The notes beneath the pieces are model-generated. The model searched no databases, had not been told where the DNA came from, and worked only from the letters and a program-made list of their open reading frames with translations. Positions 1 to 9,285 of a DNA stretch of 64,000 bases are shown piece after piece (within the stretch, counting starts at the first letter, position 1; each line of letters starts with the position of its first letter). The stretch comes from Martensiomyces pterosporus. Taxonomy: Eukaryota; Kickxellomycota; Kickxellomycetes; Kickxellales; Kickxellaceae. The DNA lies in assembly GCA_025201845.1 (NCBI GenBank), contig MU603954.1:109190-173189 (forward strand), written 5' to 3'. Made by a program: the position numbers and the translations under genes.

Positions 1-3000
1 GAGAAAGTGGATGGCAGCAGCAGTGGCCGCGACGGATACACTGCAGCGTGCAACTTGTTGCTGAGTCCTGGGCACATATCTGTGTTTGAGGGCCTGCTGG
101 TGCTCGATGATGCGTGGATGTATCGTGGCGTGGCTGGAAACACTCTTACTCTGCAGTCGATCGCAGCTTGTGTTGACACGGGCGCTTCTCAGACTAGTAC
201 AGGCGTAGCGAAACTCCGGCTCTGCTGGCCAACCTGTTCTCCGGCCGATGCCGTAGAGAGTCATTCGGTCTCTGCTGCTGATTCCGTGAGCCCTCTGTTG
301 TCGCAGCCGGGCGGGTTCGGAGACCAGGGCGATGGTGAAGAATCGCTGAACAATATGGAGCGGCTGCTGCTGGGGAACATTGGGGTCTCGCGTATGCGCG
401 ATTCGAAGATTGGCGCATCGGGCCAGCTTTCGCTGGGTGTTCCGTTGAAGAGGAGCCCCGAGGAGCTGGCACTAAAGCGAGCCATTTTCACGCGTGGGCC
501 AGCATCCTCACTACCAAAGAACCGAGGCTGGCTTTACGTGTCGCCAGCGCAAACTGCTGGCTCGGGCGATCAGCCTGTGGCGTCATCTGCGATAGCGAGG
601 TCTAGAGGCAGGTGGCTGCAGCTCCCGTCGCCTCCGATCACGCCCAAGCTGCCGTCTAGCGTGGCTGTTGATGCAGTGAGCGAGGGCACTGGCAGGCGTA
701 TTAGCGCATCGTCTGTCGATGGGCTGATGAGTGGTCCCTCGGCAGCGGCCCTGGCTGAGCCAGCATTTACAGTCTATAGCAGATGCCGCGTTCTGTGTCT
801 ACCCGAGGCAACACCCACTGCCTCGCTGAGCGTGCCGTCGGTCGCTGCACTGGCGCCTGCGTACCGTGGTGAGGCGTTTCCGCTGGAGATTGTGGTGAAA
901 AACCTGCACAAGTCCAAGCCGCTGACCCGTGTATCTGTGGATGTGCAGCTGACGTCGATGGGGCTCAGTGACTCGGCGGACTCGATGAGCGAGTTGGATG
1001 TCGGCGATTCGAGCGTGTCGGCTAGACATGAAGGCACCTTGAGCGGCCGTGTGTCAAGCACGTCGATCGCCAACATGGCTGGCAGTAGAGGCAATCACGC
1101 TCGCGAGAGCAGCAGCAGGAAGGACAGCAATAAGGAAGCGGCGTGGCTTAGCACCAGCGAGGATGGCACTGCTACTGCTGGCTTGAGCACTGAGCGCCAG
1201 CAGGAAATTCGCTCGATTGAGGTTGTCCCTGCTGATGGCGGAGCTGCTATTGGGCCCAAGGAGTCGCGCACTGTTACCGTCTATGTGCAGTTCCCCTCTG
1301 CAGCATTGTCAAGTTCCTGGCAGTCGTCTGCGGCTGGTGTGGCGTTTGTAAGGTGTGTGGCCAGATACACCCATGACAGCGCTGCAAGCGCAGTTGTGGG
1401 CGAGAGGTGGTGGATGGCGCAGGCATCGGCGCAGGCGTCAATCCCGACCACTCGGCCCTTGCATGCAGCGGCTGAGCCCCTTCCATCCCACATCGTGGCG
1501 CCATCAATGCCGCCGCCGTCGGTGGTGGATGGCGCTGCAGAGACGCGGCCCATGGCCGTCAGTGTGGCCGCCAACGAGCTTTCGGGTGACGGCGAGTACT
1601 GCTTCCGAAGACCGATCCTGGTGACCTTGCGTAACTCGGGGCCGTGGAGTGTGGCTGTTGAGCGCATCGCGCTGAGGCCGCCGCTGATGGACATGGATCT
1701 GGACTCGGGCCAAGCATCGGCAGACAGCGGTATTCCATTGCGTATCCAACTGGCTGGATCGACCGCATCTGCTGGGCTAGACAAAGGAGCCAGCACCACT
1801 GTTGCTGCTGGCGGCGAGCTTAAGCATGTGTTTTGGCTGGACATGTTCACCAGCGATGTCATCCGTATGCCCAGCGAGATATGTCCTGGAACGCTGGAGG
1901 TGTGGTGGCATCGGGCAGACTCGGAGACGGAAGATGGTACCAATCGTCCTGGGTTTGCCACGGTGCAGTCGCGGCTGTGGATGAAGCCAGTTAGCTTGGT
2001 CAGCAAGGATGTGCAGGTGGAGTCTGTCTGCAGCGCTCCTGTGGCCCGTGTGGGCAAGAGGCTGTCGGTGCAGTACCGGATTCTGAACCCCACGCGGGCT
2101 GTGAAATCAGTTGAAGCATCGCTGCATGCAGCAGAGGGATTTGTGTTTGCGGGGCCTCGTCGGACGACGCTGAATATTCTGCCGGGGTATGTCGGGTTGC
2201 TCAGCTTTAACATGCTGCCGGTATCTGTGATTGCCCAGCAGCAAGCTCGGCAGCAGGCGGCCGCTGCTGGCGGCGATTCTGCGATAGTGTACTCGCCGGG
2301 GCACGTGGTACTGGGGCTACAGCAGCAAGCGGCAAAGTTGGGCAGCGCTCGGGCGTCGACGAGCGGCGATGTAGCAAGGGGCGGGAGTGGCTCGCTGCCT
2401 GCTCTCTCCCCTACTGCCTCGGTGGCAGGCAGCACATCGGCCAAAGCACCGTTCCCGCAGCGGCCATCAACAGCGGGCGGGTCTGCTGTCGATCTAGCAT
2501 CGGCGCCGCCTAGCAACGTGGCTGGACAAGGCTGGGTTAGTTTGCCCAGGCTCGATATCAAGTTTGCTGGATCGGGAGCCAGCCACAAGAGCAGTAGCGC
2601 TCAGCAGCAGCCCCCATCGGCGCCAGCTAGTCGAGTGAGGAGCCCTACTGCGCCCTCGACTCCTGTGCCTCGGCCGCCACCGCCTACACTTGCTTCTGCC
2701 TCGTCGGTGTTTGGCGCAACTCCAACCTCGGCTGGCCGCCTTGCTCCAGGCGTGCGTGCCCGTGCTCAAAGGACAATTATTTCTCTGGCTGGGCTTGAAA
2801 TACCAGAAAGCTCGGCAGCTGGCGATGAGAGTGTGGGTGAAGACGCAGTTTCGGGGCTGATATCGCCTGGGTTGGCCAGTGAGTGCTTGGACATGTTGCC
2901 TGGATATTTCGTTGGCGATGCTGGCGGGAGCGGCGGCGAGACACGGGAGTCTGTGGAGTCAGATTTTGAAGATAGCGATCAGGAAGACGATGTTGCGCCC

Positions 3001-3090
3001 AGCCATCTGCCAGCGCAGCTGTCACCGGAGAGTGGTGCGGGTGCCATTCTGAGGCTTGACCAGACGTCGATATTTTGCATGTCCGATTAA
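1..3090 (+). CDS. TRAPPC11: TRAPP complex subunit 11 (TRAPPC11/foie gras), C-terminal part, truncated by window edge
   Basis: The frame is open from base 1 to a TAA at 3088-3090, so the true start lies outside the window; the first ATG inside it is internal. About 1029 residues are visible. A beta-sandwich-like stretch near residue 290 (YRGEAFPLEIVVKN) and two further ones before residue 760 fit the gryzun region of TRAPPC11. The best match is the C-terminal Ig-like module: YRILNPTRAVKSVE, FVFAGPRRTTLNILPG, then SLPRLDIKF, in the same order as in animal TRAPPC11. Long Ser/Ala/Pro-rich linkers separate the modules and the acidic tail (about residues 980-1010) is poorly conserved. TRAPPC11 belongs to TRAPP III and acts in ER-to-Golgi traffic and autophagy. 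TRAPPC10/Trs130 has related sandwich domains and is the main alternative. Confidence 0.8.
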   Translation, partial: EKVDGSSSGRDGYTAACNLLLSPGHISVFEGLLVLDDAWMYRGVAGNTLTLQSIAACVDTGASQTSTGVAKLRLCWPTCSPADAVESHSVSAADSVSPLLSQPGGFGDQGDGEESLNNMERLLLGNIGVSRMRDSKIGASGQLSLGVPLKRSPEELALKRAIFTRGPASSLPKNRGWLYVSPAQTAGSGDQPVASSAIARSRGRWLQLPSPPITPKLPSSVAVDAVSEGTGRRISASSVDGLMSGPSAAALAEPAFTVYSRCRVLCLPEATPTASLSVPSVAALAPAYRGEAFPLEIVVKNLHKSKPLTRVSVDVQLTSMGLSDSADSMSELDVGDSSVSARHEGTLSGRVSSTSIANMAGSRGNHARESSSRKDSNKEAAWLSTSEDGTATAGLSTERQQEIRSIEVVPADGGAAIGPKESRTVTVYVQFPSAALSSSWQSSAAGVAFVRCVARYTHDSAASAVVGERWWMAQASAQASIPTTRPLHAAAEPLPSHIVAPSMPPPSVVDGAAETRPMAVSVAANELSGDGEYCFRRPILVTLRNSGPWSVAVERIALRPPLMDMDLDSGQASADSGIPLRIQLAGSTASAGLDKGASTTVAAGGELKHVFWLDMFTSDVIRMPSEICPGTLEVWWHRADSETEDGTNRPGFATVQSRLWMKPVSLVSKDVQVESVCSAPVARVGKRLSVQYRILNPTRAVKSVEASLHAAEGFVFAGPRRTTLNILPGYVGLLSFNMLPVSVIAQQQARQQAAAAGGDSAIVYSPGHVVLGLQQQAAKLGSARASTSGDVARGGSGSLPALSPTASVAGSTSAKAPFPQRPSTAGGSAVDLASAPPSNVAGQGWVSLPRLDIKFAGSGASHKSSSAQQQPPSAPASRVRSPTAPSTPVPRPPPPTLASASSVFGATPTSAGRLAPGVRARAQRTIISLAGLEIPESSAAGDESVGEDAVSGLISPGLASECLDMLPGYFVGDAGGSGGETRESVESDFEDSDQEDDVAPSHLPAQLSPESGAGAILRLDQTSIFCMSD

Positions 3091-4346
3091 AGAAATGTGT
3101 GGAATCTGGGTGTTCCCTGCTACTCCTTGATTTCCCTGCCCCTTCCAAATGTTCTCATGCAATTAGCCGATAGCTGGTGCGCCATTCTTGCTTGTTTTTT
3201 TTCTTTTTCTTTTGTCTCACGATGAAAATAGATAGCGTTTACGCATCGCTGATTTACTCGAGCAAATGCGCGCATGTGCATCTATGCAGCCTTGAGTAAA
3301 CGCTCCGTGATTCCATCGTGCATACGCCCAAGCTCAAAGAGGCGCCCTGTGTATCTCTTGCACAACGGGAGATGTGGAGACGCAAAACCCAGCGGCTCTA
3401 TTCCTGGGCAGCGCAGCAGCTTTTGACAGCAGCCGCATTATTAATCACCAGCACGCTCTGCAGAGCGCCCTGGTAGAAATGGCGGATGCTCACAGAGGCC
3501 AGGGGCTATGCATGCGCACGGCGGGCTTTCTACGTGGAAGGTGCTGCGGCGGCGAATGCGGTGGGATATAGCGTGAGGCGCGGTGCTACGCTGCCTTGCC
3601 GCACTCGCTGCGTGGGTCTGCCTCCTGCCCTCTGCCCGCCCAAAGTCACGGGACGGGGGATGTCTAAAGGCGGTGTCTGCAAGAGCCAGAGAGCAAGTGG
3701 CGGCATCTTGGCGGCATGAGCAGAAAATAGCTCAACAGGAGAATTTTTAGGAACACGCTTGGCACGCTCCTTCTCAGGCCCAATGAAGACCAGCCTTCTA
3801 TTTTCCTTTTCCCCTGCTACCTCCGCGTTTGCCCAATGGGGGTGGAGAGTGGTTTTGAGCTAGGCGCTGATTGTTGGGGGATGCGTTGCGATGCGATGCG
3901 ATGGGCGAAGGTCCCCAGCGCAGAAGAGAAGATGTGTGCTATTATTTCGTCGGCACAGCCATGGAAGGGGGAGCATCTAGCTTTAGTCGCCACCCCTGCC
4001 GGCCTTTTAGCTTTTGTTTCTTCTCCAGCGCTCTGTTTGCCTTTTATATTACCTCTCACACTCGCACTCACACTCGCACTCGCACTCGCACTCGCACTCG
4101 CACCCCCTTCCTTTCCGTTCCTCCCCTTACGCTCTCCCTTCCTCCTCTGTACATCCCGCAGCGCGCCTTATTTGTAGCCAGCAAACCGGGGCAGTCGCTA
4201 GAGCACATATACTACTCGCATAGCAGCATAGGGTACCAGTGTGTTACCGGCTGTGGACTGATAGAGACAGAAGCCACAGCAGCAGCAACTAGCATACACA
4301 GCACATATTCTTTGGTCTGCATCGAGCAAGGACAGTCGCGGCAAGC
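3091..4346. other. Intergenic region, no supported gene
   Basis: This 1.26-kb stretch lies between the TRAPPC11 stop and the first exon of the GT15 gene. It has T-rich tracts just after the stop (about 3196-3212), probably the 3' UTR. It also has a TATA-like TTTTATATT at about 4042-4050 followed by a hexanucleotide repeat, probably the GT15 promoter and 5' UTR. The short frames here resemble no protein I know. Confidence 0.6.
4057..4103 (+). repeat. Hexanucleotide microsatellite (CACTCG)n
   Basis: About eight imperfect copies of CACTCG/CACTCA lie just downstream of a TATA-like sequence and about 240 bp before the GT15 start codon, probably in its promoter or 5' UTR. Confidence 0.9.
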
Positions 4347-6391
4347 ATGAAGACAAACGTAAGTCTGCAATACTGGCAGCCAGGCGCTCTCTGCACGGCG
4401 TAGAGCCAAAAGCGGAGCGCTGCATTTTGTTGTTGTTGTGGCAGCTGTAGCTGTAGCTCCAGCTATAGCTGCAATCGCATACGAGAGGACCAGTCTGGAC
4501 TGGATGCCCGCACTCTGCTTTTTCAGCTGATCGTCTCGTGTAGAGGGTCGCCGTGTGGACGGAGAAGCGCATGCTTGCTTTCGTCTCCCGCGTGTCTGTC
4601 GCCACCTCTTTCCATCGTCCTCGTGCACGCCTACTAATACCGCTGTCCGCCTGTTTTCTTTTTGCTGTTGTTGTTTCTGCAATGTGCTTTGCATATACAT
4701 ATCGTGTTTCCACTTTGTCCTTAATTTGGGGGGGCATCCTTTTGTAGGGCTTTCGAAGATTAGCAATCCCATCCACCGCAATACTTGGCGCTGCATGCCT
4801 GTATCTGCTATGCGTAGTGCTTATTTCAAAGAGCGCCATTCGGTCTAGGGTGCAGTCCGCTGCAGATAGTGGCCCTTCCAAGTTCAATCCAATGGCAGCG
4901 GGTCAGCAGCCTGTTTCTGATGGATTTGCGTGGAAGATAAAGCCCACCCCTCAGCAGCAGCAGCCTGAAGCCACTGAGGCAGATACCAAAAGGCCGGGTG
5001 GCTCCAAGACACCGGCAGAGGGCATTAGTGGGGCTGGGCTGGCATCGAGGAACTCTACCCTCATTCCATCCATGCCTCTGGTGCGCCTGGAGGGCTGGCC
5101 GACGCAATTCCCCGAGAACTTGACCAGATACCGCGAGGATGTCCTGCGCAACAAGACGTGGGCCAGTGACTTTGAGAAGCACTCTGCTGAAATCGCTCCC
5201 TGGGTGTGGCACCACCGCGGCGAGGCAGACATTTTGCAGGAGCTCTCGCTGTCGAGCGACAAGGCTGTGGCACAAAAGGCCATGATGGACATGGTGAAGC
5301 GCGGGATTCTGCCAAACTACAACCAAAAGGCCAATGCATCGTTTGTGGTGCTCATTCGCAACCGCGAACTGGAGGAGTTCCGCTATACACTGCGCCAGCT
5401 TGAGGACCGCTTCAATCGCAAGCACCATTACCCTTACTTGTTCCTCAACGACGAGCCCTTCTCAGAGGAGTTTATGCAGCTTATCGCCGCCAGCACAACC
5501 AGCAATGTGACGTTTGCACTGATTCCGCGCGACCACTGGTCGCTGCCCGACTTCATCGACGAGGACCGCGCCTTGGAGGCGCGCCAGCAGATGGCAGCCA
5601 ACAATGTCATCTATGGCGGAAGCCTCAGCTACCGTCACATGTGCAGGTTCAACAGCGGGTTCTTCTACAAGCACCCGCTGCTGAAGAGCGTCGACTGGTA
5701 CTGGCGCGTAGAGCCCGGGGTTGATTTCTACTGCGACCTGGACTACGACCCGTTCCACTACATGCAGGACAACGGCAAGATGTACTCGTTTGTCATTGCG
5801 CTGAAGGAGCTCGAGTCGACCATTCCGACGCTGTGGGAGCACACACTGAACTACATGGCCAAGCGCAACATCTCGTCCGACCTGATGCAGTACTTTGTCG
5901 CCGAAACCGGGGACTACAACTTGTGCCATTTCTGGTCCAACTTTGAAATTGCCTCGCTCAACTGGCTGCGGTCCGACGCGTACGAGTCGTACTTCCAGTA
6001 CCTGGACACGGCCGAGGGCTTCTTCATGGAGCGGTGGGGGGATGCGCCCGTGCACTCCATTGCTGCAGGGATGCTGCTGAGCCGCGACCAGGTGCATTTC
6101 TTTGACGATATCGGGTACAAACACGCCGACTTTGCTCGGTGCCCCGATACTGCAACAAGCCTGAGCATGAATCTCAAGTGCCAGTGCCCGCTGAAGTTTG
6201 AGAACTTTGACACGAGCCGCGGAAGCTGCCTGCCGCAGTGGAAGGCGTATGAGCCAAGGATGTGGTCCAACAGGGACACTGCGGAGGCGCTGCGGCTGAT
6301 GAAGGAGAGGAGAAAGTACTTCCTCAACCAGGAGCCTGGAATCATCACTGAGCGGCGGCGGTGGTATGACTTTTTCGCTGGATACCAGTAG
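4347..6391 (+). CDS. Alpha-1,2-mannosyltransferase, GT15 (KRE2/MNT1/KTR) family, type II Golgi enzyme
   Basis: The model is join(4347..4358, 4748..6391), 551 aa. Exon 1 is 12 nt (MKTN) and ends at a consensus GTAAGT donor. The 389-nt intron has the branch-like TACTAAT at about 4632 and the next AG is the acceptor at 4746-4747. Splicing adds residues 5-31, which form a short basic start plus a hydrophobic anchor (LGAACLYLLCVVLI), the type II signal anchor expected of Golgi GT15 enzymes. Without exon 1 the anchor is lost. The catalytic domain has NASFVVLIRNRELEEF, the FNSGFFYKHP and YWRVEPGVDFYCDLDYDPF blocks (metal and GDP-mannose site) and WSNFEIASLNW, whose Glu (about E404) matches the catalytic Glu of Kre2. 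The family extends O- and N-linked mannan from GDP-mannose. The exact acceptor (KRE2-like or KTR-like) cannot be told. Confidence 0.9.
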
Positions 6392-7248
6392 TCACAGCCA
6401 GCCCACCCTCCGCTCTCCCCCTCCCTACATTTATACACCATTTCTCTCTCCCGCATATCCCTCTCTTCTAACCTCCCTTGACGCGCCGCACATACTCCCA
6501 TTCTCCTAACCCGCTCGTACAAAATTAACCCGCCCCCTTTTCCACCTGTTCTACTACTGCTTTCCTTTTTGCTCTCTTTTTCTTCTTATTTGGTGACCTG
6601 TGTTATTTTTATCGGCCTTTCTTTACTGGCCTTTCCAAGAATTCTCTGTTCTTGCCGCGCATATACACTCGATGCCATCTGTGGATGTAGCTTGCCACTT
6701 GCCACTTGCTGGCGGTCAGGCGAATGCTGGCTCAGTGGGCTGCTGGGCTTTGAAAAGAAGTAACATCTCATATACACCCTACATTGGCACTCAATACATG
6801 CCATGCATGAATATCCACAGCCACCCACGGCGGCAAGTAACGGAGGAAGCACTGTGGCAGGGAGTAAAAATGCCATTTCTGGGCTGGAGTGGAGCCGCTG
6901 TTTCGTGTGCTTCTCCCACACGTTATTAGCGTGCAAGCCTTTTGGTAGTGGAGCCTAATAAGTCTGCATGCATGGGTGGGTGGGTGAGGTGGCTATACTA
7001 CTATTTCCATCTAGCCAGCAATAGGGCTTGGCACAGCAGCAAGCTGATATTTGGCGTGGCCTCATTCAAGCTTGAAATACTGGCTTGCTCCCTCCCTCCT
7101 TAGAGGATATGGAAATAGGATAATATTTCTTGCCTTTTCTCGCCTAAATCTGCTCCACACATTTTCGCTTTTGCATATATATACACACCCACACGCCCAC
7201 ACATATATACGCCCATATAGGAGGCAGCTCACACGGAGACATAGCAGG
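6392..7248. other. Intergenic region: GT15 3' UTR and OLE1 promoter
   Basis: The first 150 bases after the GT15 stop are C/T-rich, as in many 3' UTRs here. The last 100 bases hold the desaturase core promoter. An A-box-like TGGCTCAGTGG at about 6727 has no matching B box, so I see no tRNA. No gene is supported. Confidence 0.6.
7176..7183 (+). promoter_or_regulatory. TATA box of the desaturase gene
   Basis: TATATATA lies 66 bases upstream of the OLE1 ATG at 7249, a suitable distance for a fungal core promoter with a short 5' UTR. Confidence 0.55.
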
Positions 7249-8583
7249 ATGATACCTTCTTGGATCTACAACTACATCCCTACTGTTGACGGTGTGAAGA
7301 ACTACTTTAGCGAGGTCTTCCCCAGCCAGCTGATGCCTGTTGGCGAGGCACCTGAGAAGACAGCCGTCGAGTCCGACAAGGATGTTTTGAAGAAGCCCGT
7401 GTACAAGCCCAAGGTCACGCCCAGGATCCACGCCTCGTTCCACGACAGATGGTACTGGCCCTTCGCGCTGGGCATCATGGCGGCCGAGGCAGTGGCTATA
7501 TTCGCCGTCTTGTTTATCAAGCTGCAGCGCAACACGGTGATATTCATGCTGCTCTACGGTGTCCTTTCGGGCATCTGCATTACTGCTGGGTACCACCGCT
7601 TGTGGGCACACAGGGCGTATAAGGCGTCGTTCCCCCTGGAGCTGTTCCTGGCCTTCTTTGGTGCCTCCAGCATCCAGGGGTCGATTATCTGGTGGGTGCA
7701 GAACCACCGCTTGCACCACAGATACACGGACACCGAGAGGGACCCCTACAACATCAAGCGCGGGTTCTGGTATGCCCACCATGGGTGGATCCTGTTTAGG
7801 CGCAAGGAGGAGGAGCTGGGATATGTGGATATGTCCGACCTGCATGCCAACAAGATTGTGGTGTGGCAGTACAACTACTACTTCTTCATCTGCGCCTTCA
7901 CATCGATAGTGCTGCCTACCGCCATCTGCGGATACTTCCTCAACGACTGGATTGGCGGCTTCTTCTGGGGCGCCGTTGCTCGCCTTGTCGGTGTGCAGCA
8001 GATCACATTCTGCGTCAACTCTGTCGCCCACACCTTTGGCACGCAGCCTTACAGCGACGAGCAGACGCCCAGGGACAACTGGCTCACAGGCATCTTCACG
8101 CTGGGCGAGGGCTACCACAACTTCCACCACGCATTCCCCAACGACTACCGCAATGGCGTGCGCTGGTATGACATCGACCTCACCAAGTGGCTGCTGTGGG
8201 GCATGGAGCAGCTTGGGCTGGCCAGGGACCTCAAGAGATTCCCAAGGAACGAGATCATGAAGGGCCGTGCTACCATGAAGCTCAAGTATGCGGAAAAGTT
8301 TGCCAAGAAGGTCGACTATGGAACGCCCATCGAAGAGCTGCCCATGTTCACTGAATCCGAGTTTGTTGCCGAGGTCAAGGAGAGAGGCAAGAAGTGGATC
8401 GTCATCGAAGGGTTCATCTACAACGTCGCGGATTTTATCAAGATGCACCCGGGTGGGCCGAAGCTCATCATGAGCGGCATTGGAAAGGACATGACAAATG
8501 CGTTCAATGGCGGCGTCTATAACCACCACTACTCGGCCCGCAATCTGATGAACTCGACCATGCGTGTGGGCAAAATCATCTAA
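7249..8583 (+). CDS. OLE1: Delta-9 acyl-CoA desaturase with fused cytochrome b5 domain (Ole1 type)
   Basis: The chosen start gives 444 aa (MIPSWIYNYIPTVDG); the frame stays open upstream, but that part would fall in the promoter. All three histidine boxes of membrane desaturases are present: HRLWAHR (about residue 116), HRLHHRY (about 153) and HNFHH (about 290). Paired hydrophobic segments flank them (about residues 68-110 and 205-255). The C-terminal 90 residues are a cytochrome b5 domain with the HPGG haem motif at about residue 400, the Ole1 arrangement. The enzyme works at the ER, inserting the cis-9 double bond into palmitoyl- and stearoyl-CoA using electrons from the fused b5. It is shorter than yeast Ole1 (510 aa), mainly at the N-terminus. 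The antisense frame is a coding shadow. Confidence 0.97.
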   Translation: MIPSWIYNYIPTVDGVKNYFSEVFPSQLMPVGEAPEKTAVESDKDVLKKPVYKPKVTPRIHASFHDRWYWPFALGIMAAEAVAIFAVLFIKLQRNTVIFMLLYGVLSGICITAGYHRLWAHRAYKASFPLELFLAFFGASSIQGSIIWWVQNHRLHHRYTDTERDPYNIKRGFWYAHHGWILFRRKEEELGYVDMSDLHANKIVVWQYNYYFFICAFTSIVLPTAICGYFLNDWIGGFFWGAVARLVGVQQITFCVNSVAHTFGTQPYSDEQTPRDNWLTGIFTLGEGYHNFHHAFPNDYRNGVRWYDIDLTKWLLWGMEQLGLARDLKRFPRNEIMKGRATMKLKYAEKFAKKVDYGTPIEELPMFTESEFVAEVKERGKKWIVIEGFIYNVADFIKMHPGGPKLIMSGIGKDMTNAFNGGVYNHHYSARNLMNSTMRVGKII

Positions 8584-8672
8584 GCTCGCTTTCTTGATCC
8601 AAGTGCACATCGCTGGCCCAGCTTCCCCATTTCTCTTTACTTTCGCTTGCCTTTATTTTCCACCTCTTCACA

Positions 8673-8678
8673 AATAAA
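8673..8678 (+). terminator. Poly(A) signal AATAAA of OLE1
   Basis: AATAAA occurs 90 bases after the OLE1 stop and 84 bases before the next start codon, so it probably directs 3' end formation in this very short intergenic gap. Confidence 0.5.
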
Positions 8679-8761
8679 ACCATACGCTTGCACTTGCCGT
8701 TGCTAGCTTCACTCGTCTGCGCTGGAACGGCAGAAACATAGACACCCAAATTGCAAGGAGA

Positions 8762-9145
8762 ATGAGCTCCAGCGAAAACGCTACCAAGAAGGACGGGCAA
8801 CAGGTGCACGCAGACAGCGGGTGCAGCAGTGCCGCCGCTCCTGCTCAGGAGGAGTTCAACCAAAAGCTCGATGACCAAGTGGCTGCTATGCAGGCGCTGC
8901 TACAGGGCCTGGCGCAGAAAGCTGATGCCGCCGAGCGCGAGGCCAACGACGAACTCAATGGAGCCGCCACCGACAGCCCAGCAGACTCTCGCCGCCGCCA
9001 GGGCACAGTGGCCGATGCGTACAAGGACATGGTGCAGGCAGAGCACGCCATGGGGTCATTCGAGTCCCGGCTGGACGTTCTCCTGAGTCGGCTGGATAGC
9101 CTGATCGAAACACAGCAGGAGAAGAGCGCCGAGGAAAAGCAATAG
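8762..9145 (+). CDS. Small coiled-coil protein of unknown function (127 aa)
   Basis: The ATG at 8762 opens a 127-residue protein. The first 30 residues are polar and low-complexity. Two amphipathic stretches follow, about residues 33-62 (FNQKLDDQVAAMQALLQGLA) and 84-123 (a heptad-like region ending in LLSRLDSLIETQQEKSAEEK). There is no signal peptide or membrane segment. It sits 180 bp after OLE1 and 140 bp before SEC20 on the same strand. Size and helical content fit a subunit of a small coiled-coil complex (BLOC-1, Mediator or kinetochore type), but I recognise no family. Balanced coding composition and close packing between two real genes support expression. Confidence 0.65.
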   Translation: MSSSENATKKDGQQVHADSGCSSAAAPAQEEFNQKLDDQVAAMQALLQGLAQKADAAEREANDELNGAATDSPADSRRRQGTVADAYKDMVQAEHAMGSFESRLDVLLSRLDSLIETQQEKSAEEKQ

Positions 9146-9202
9146 GCGCTGCTCTATTTTGTTAATAGTTTTATAGACGTGAGGGGGCTCCTCTTGGCAC
9201 CG

Positions 9203-9254
9203 CTTGCCTTTCCTTGCCTTTCCTTTCCTTGCCTTTCCTTTATCCTGCCTTTCC
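9203..9254 (+). repeat. Pyrimidine tandem repeat (CCTTGCCTTT-type) before SEC20
   Basis: Imperfect copies of CCTTTCCTTG run to 32 bases before the SEC20 ATG at 9286, so this is probably the 5' UTR or initiator region. Confidence 0.8.
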
Positions 9255-9285
9255 AGTTTGCAGCTATATTTCAATTTTGAGAGAA

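Noticed and set aside
1281..2588. Antisense frame of 435 codons in TRAPPC11
   Set aside because: No recognisable domain and composition typical of the reverse of a GC-rich gene.
4198..4887. Minus-strand frame over the intron of the GT15 gene
   Set aside because: No domain; it overlaps the anchor-coding exon, which has clear sense-strand support.
6720..6790. tRNA-like A box (TGGCTCAGTGG)
   Set aside because: No B box or cloverleaf partner within the next 60 bases.
7144..8610. Long antisense frame (488 codons) across the desaturase
   Set aside because: It is a mirror of the strongly biased codon use of OLE1; the sense protein has all expected motifs.
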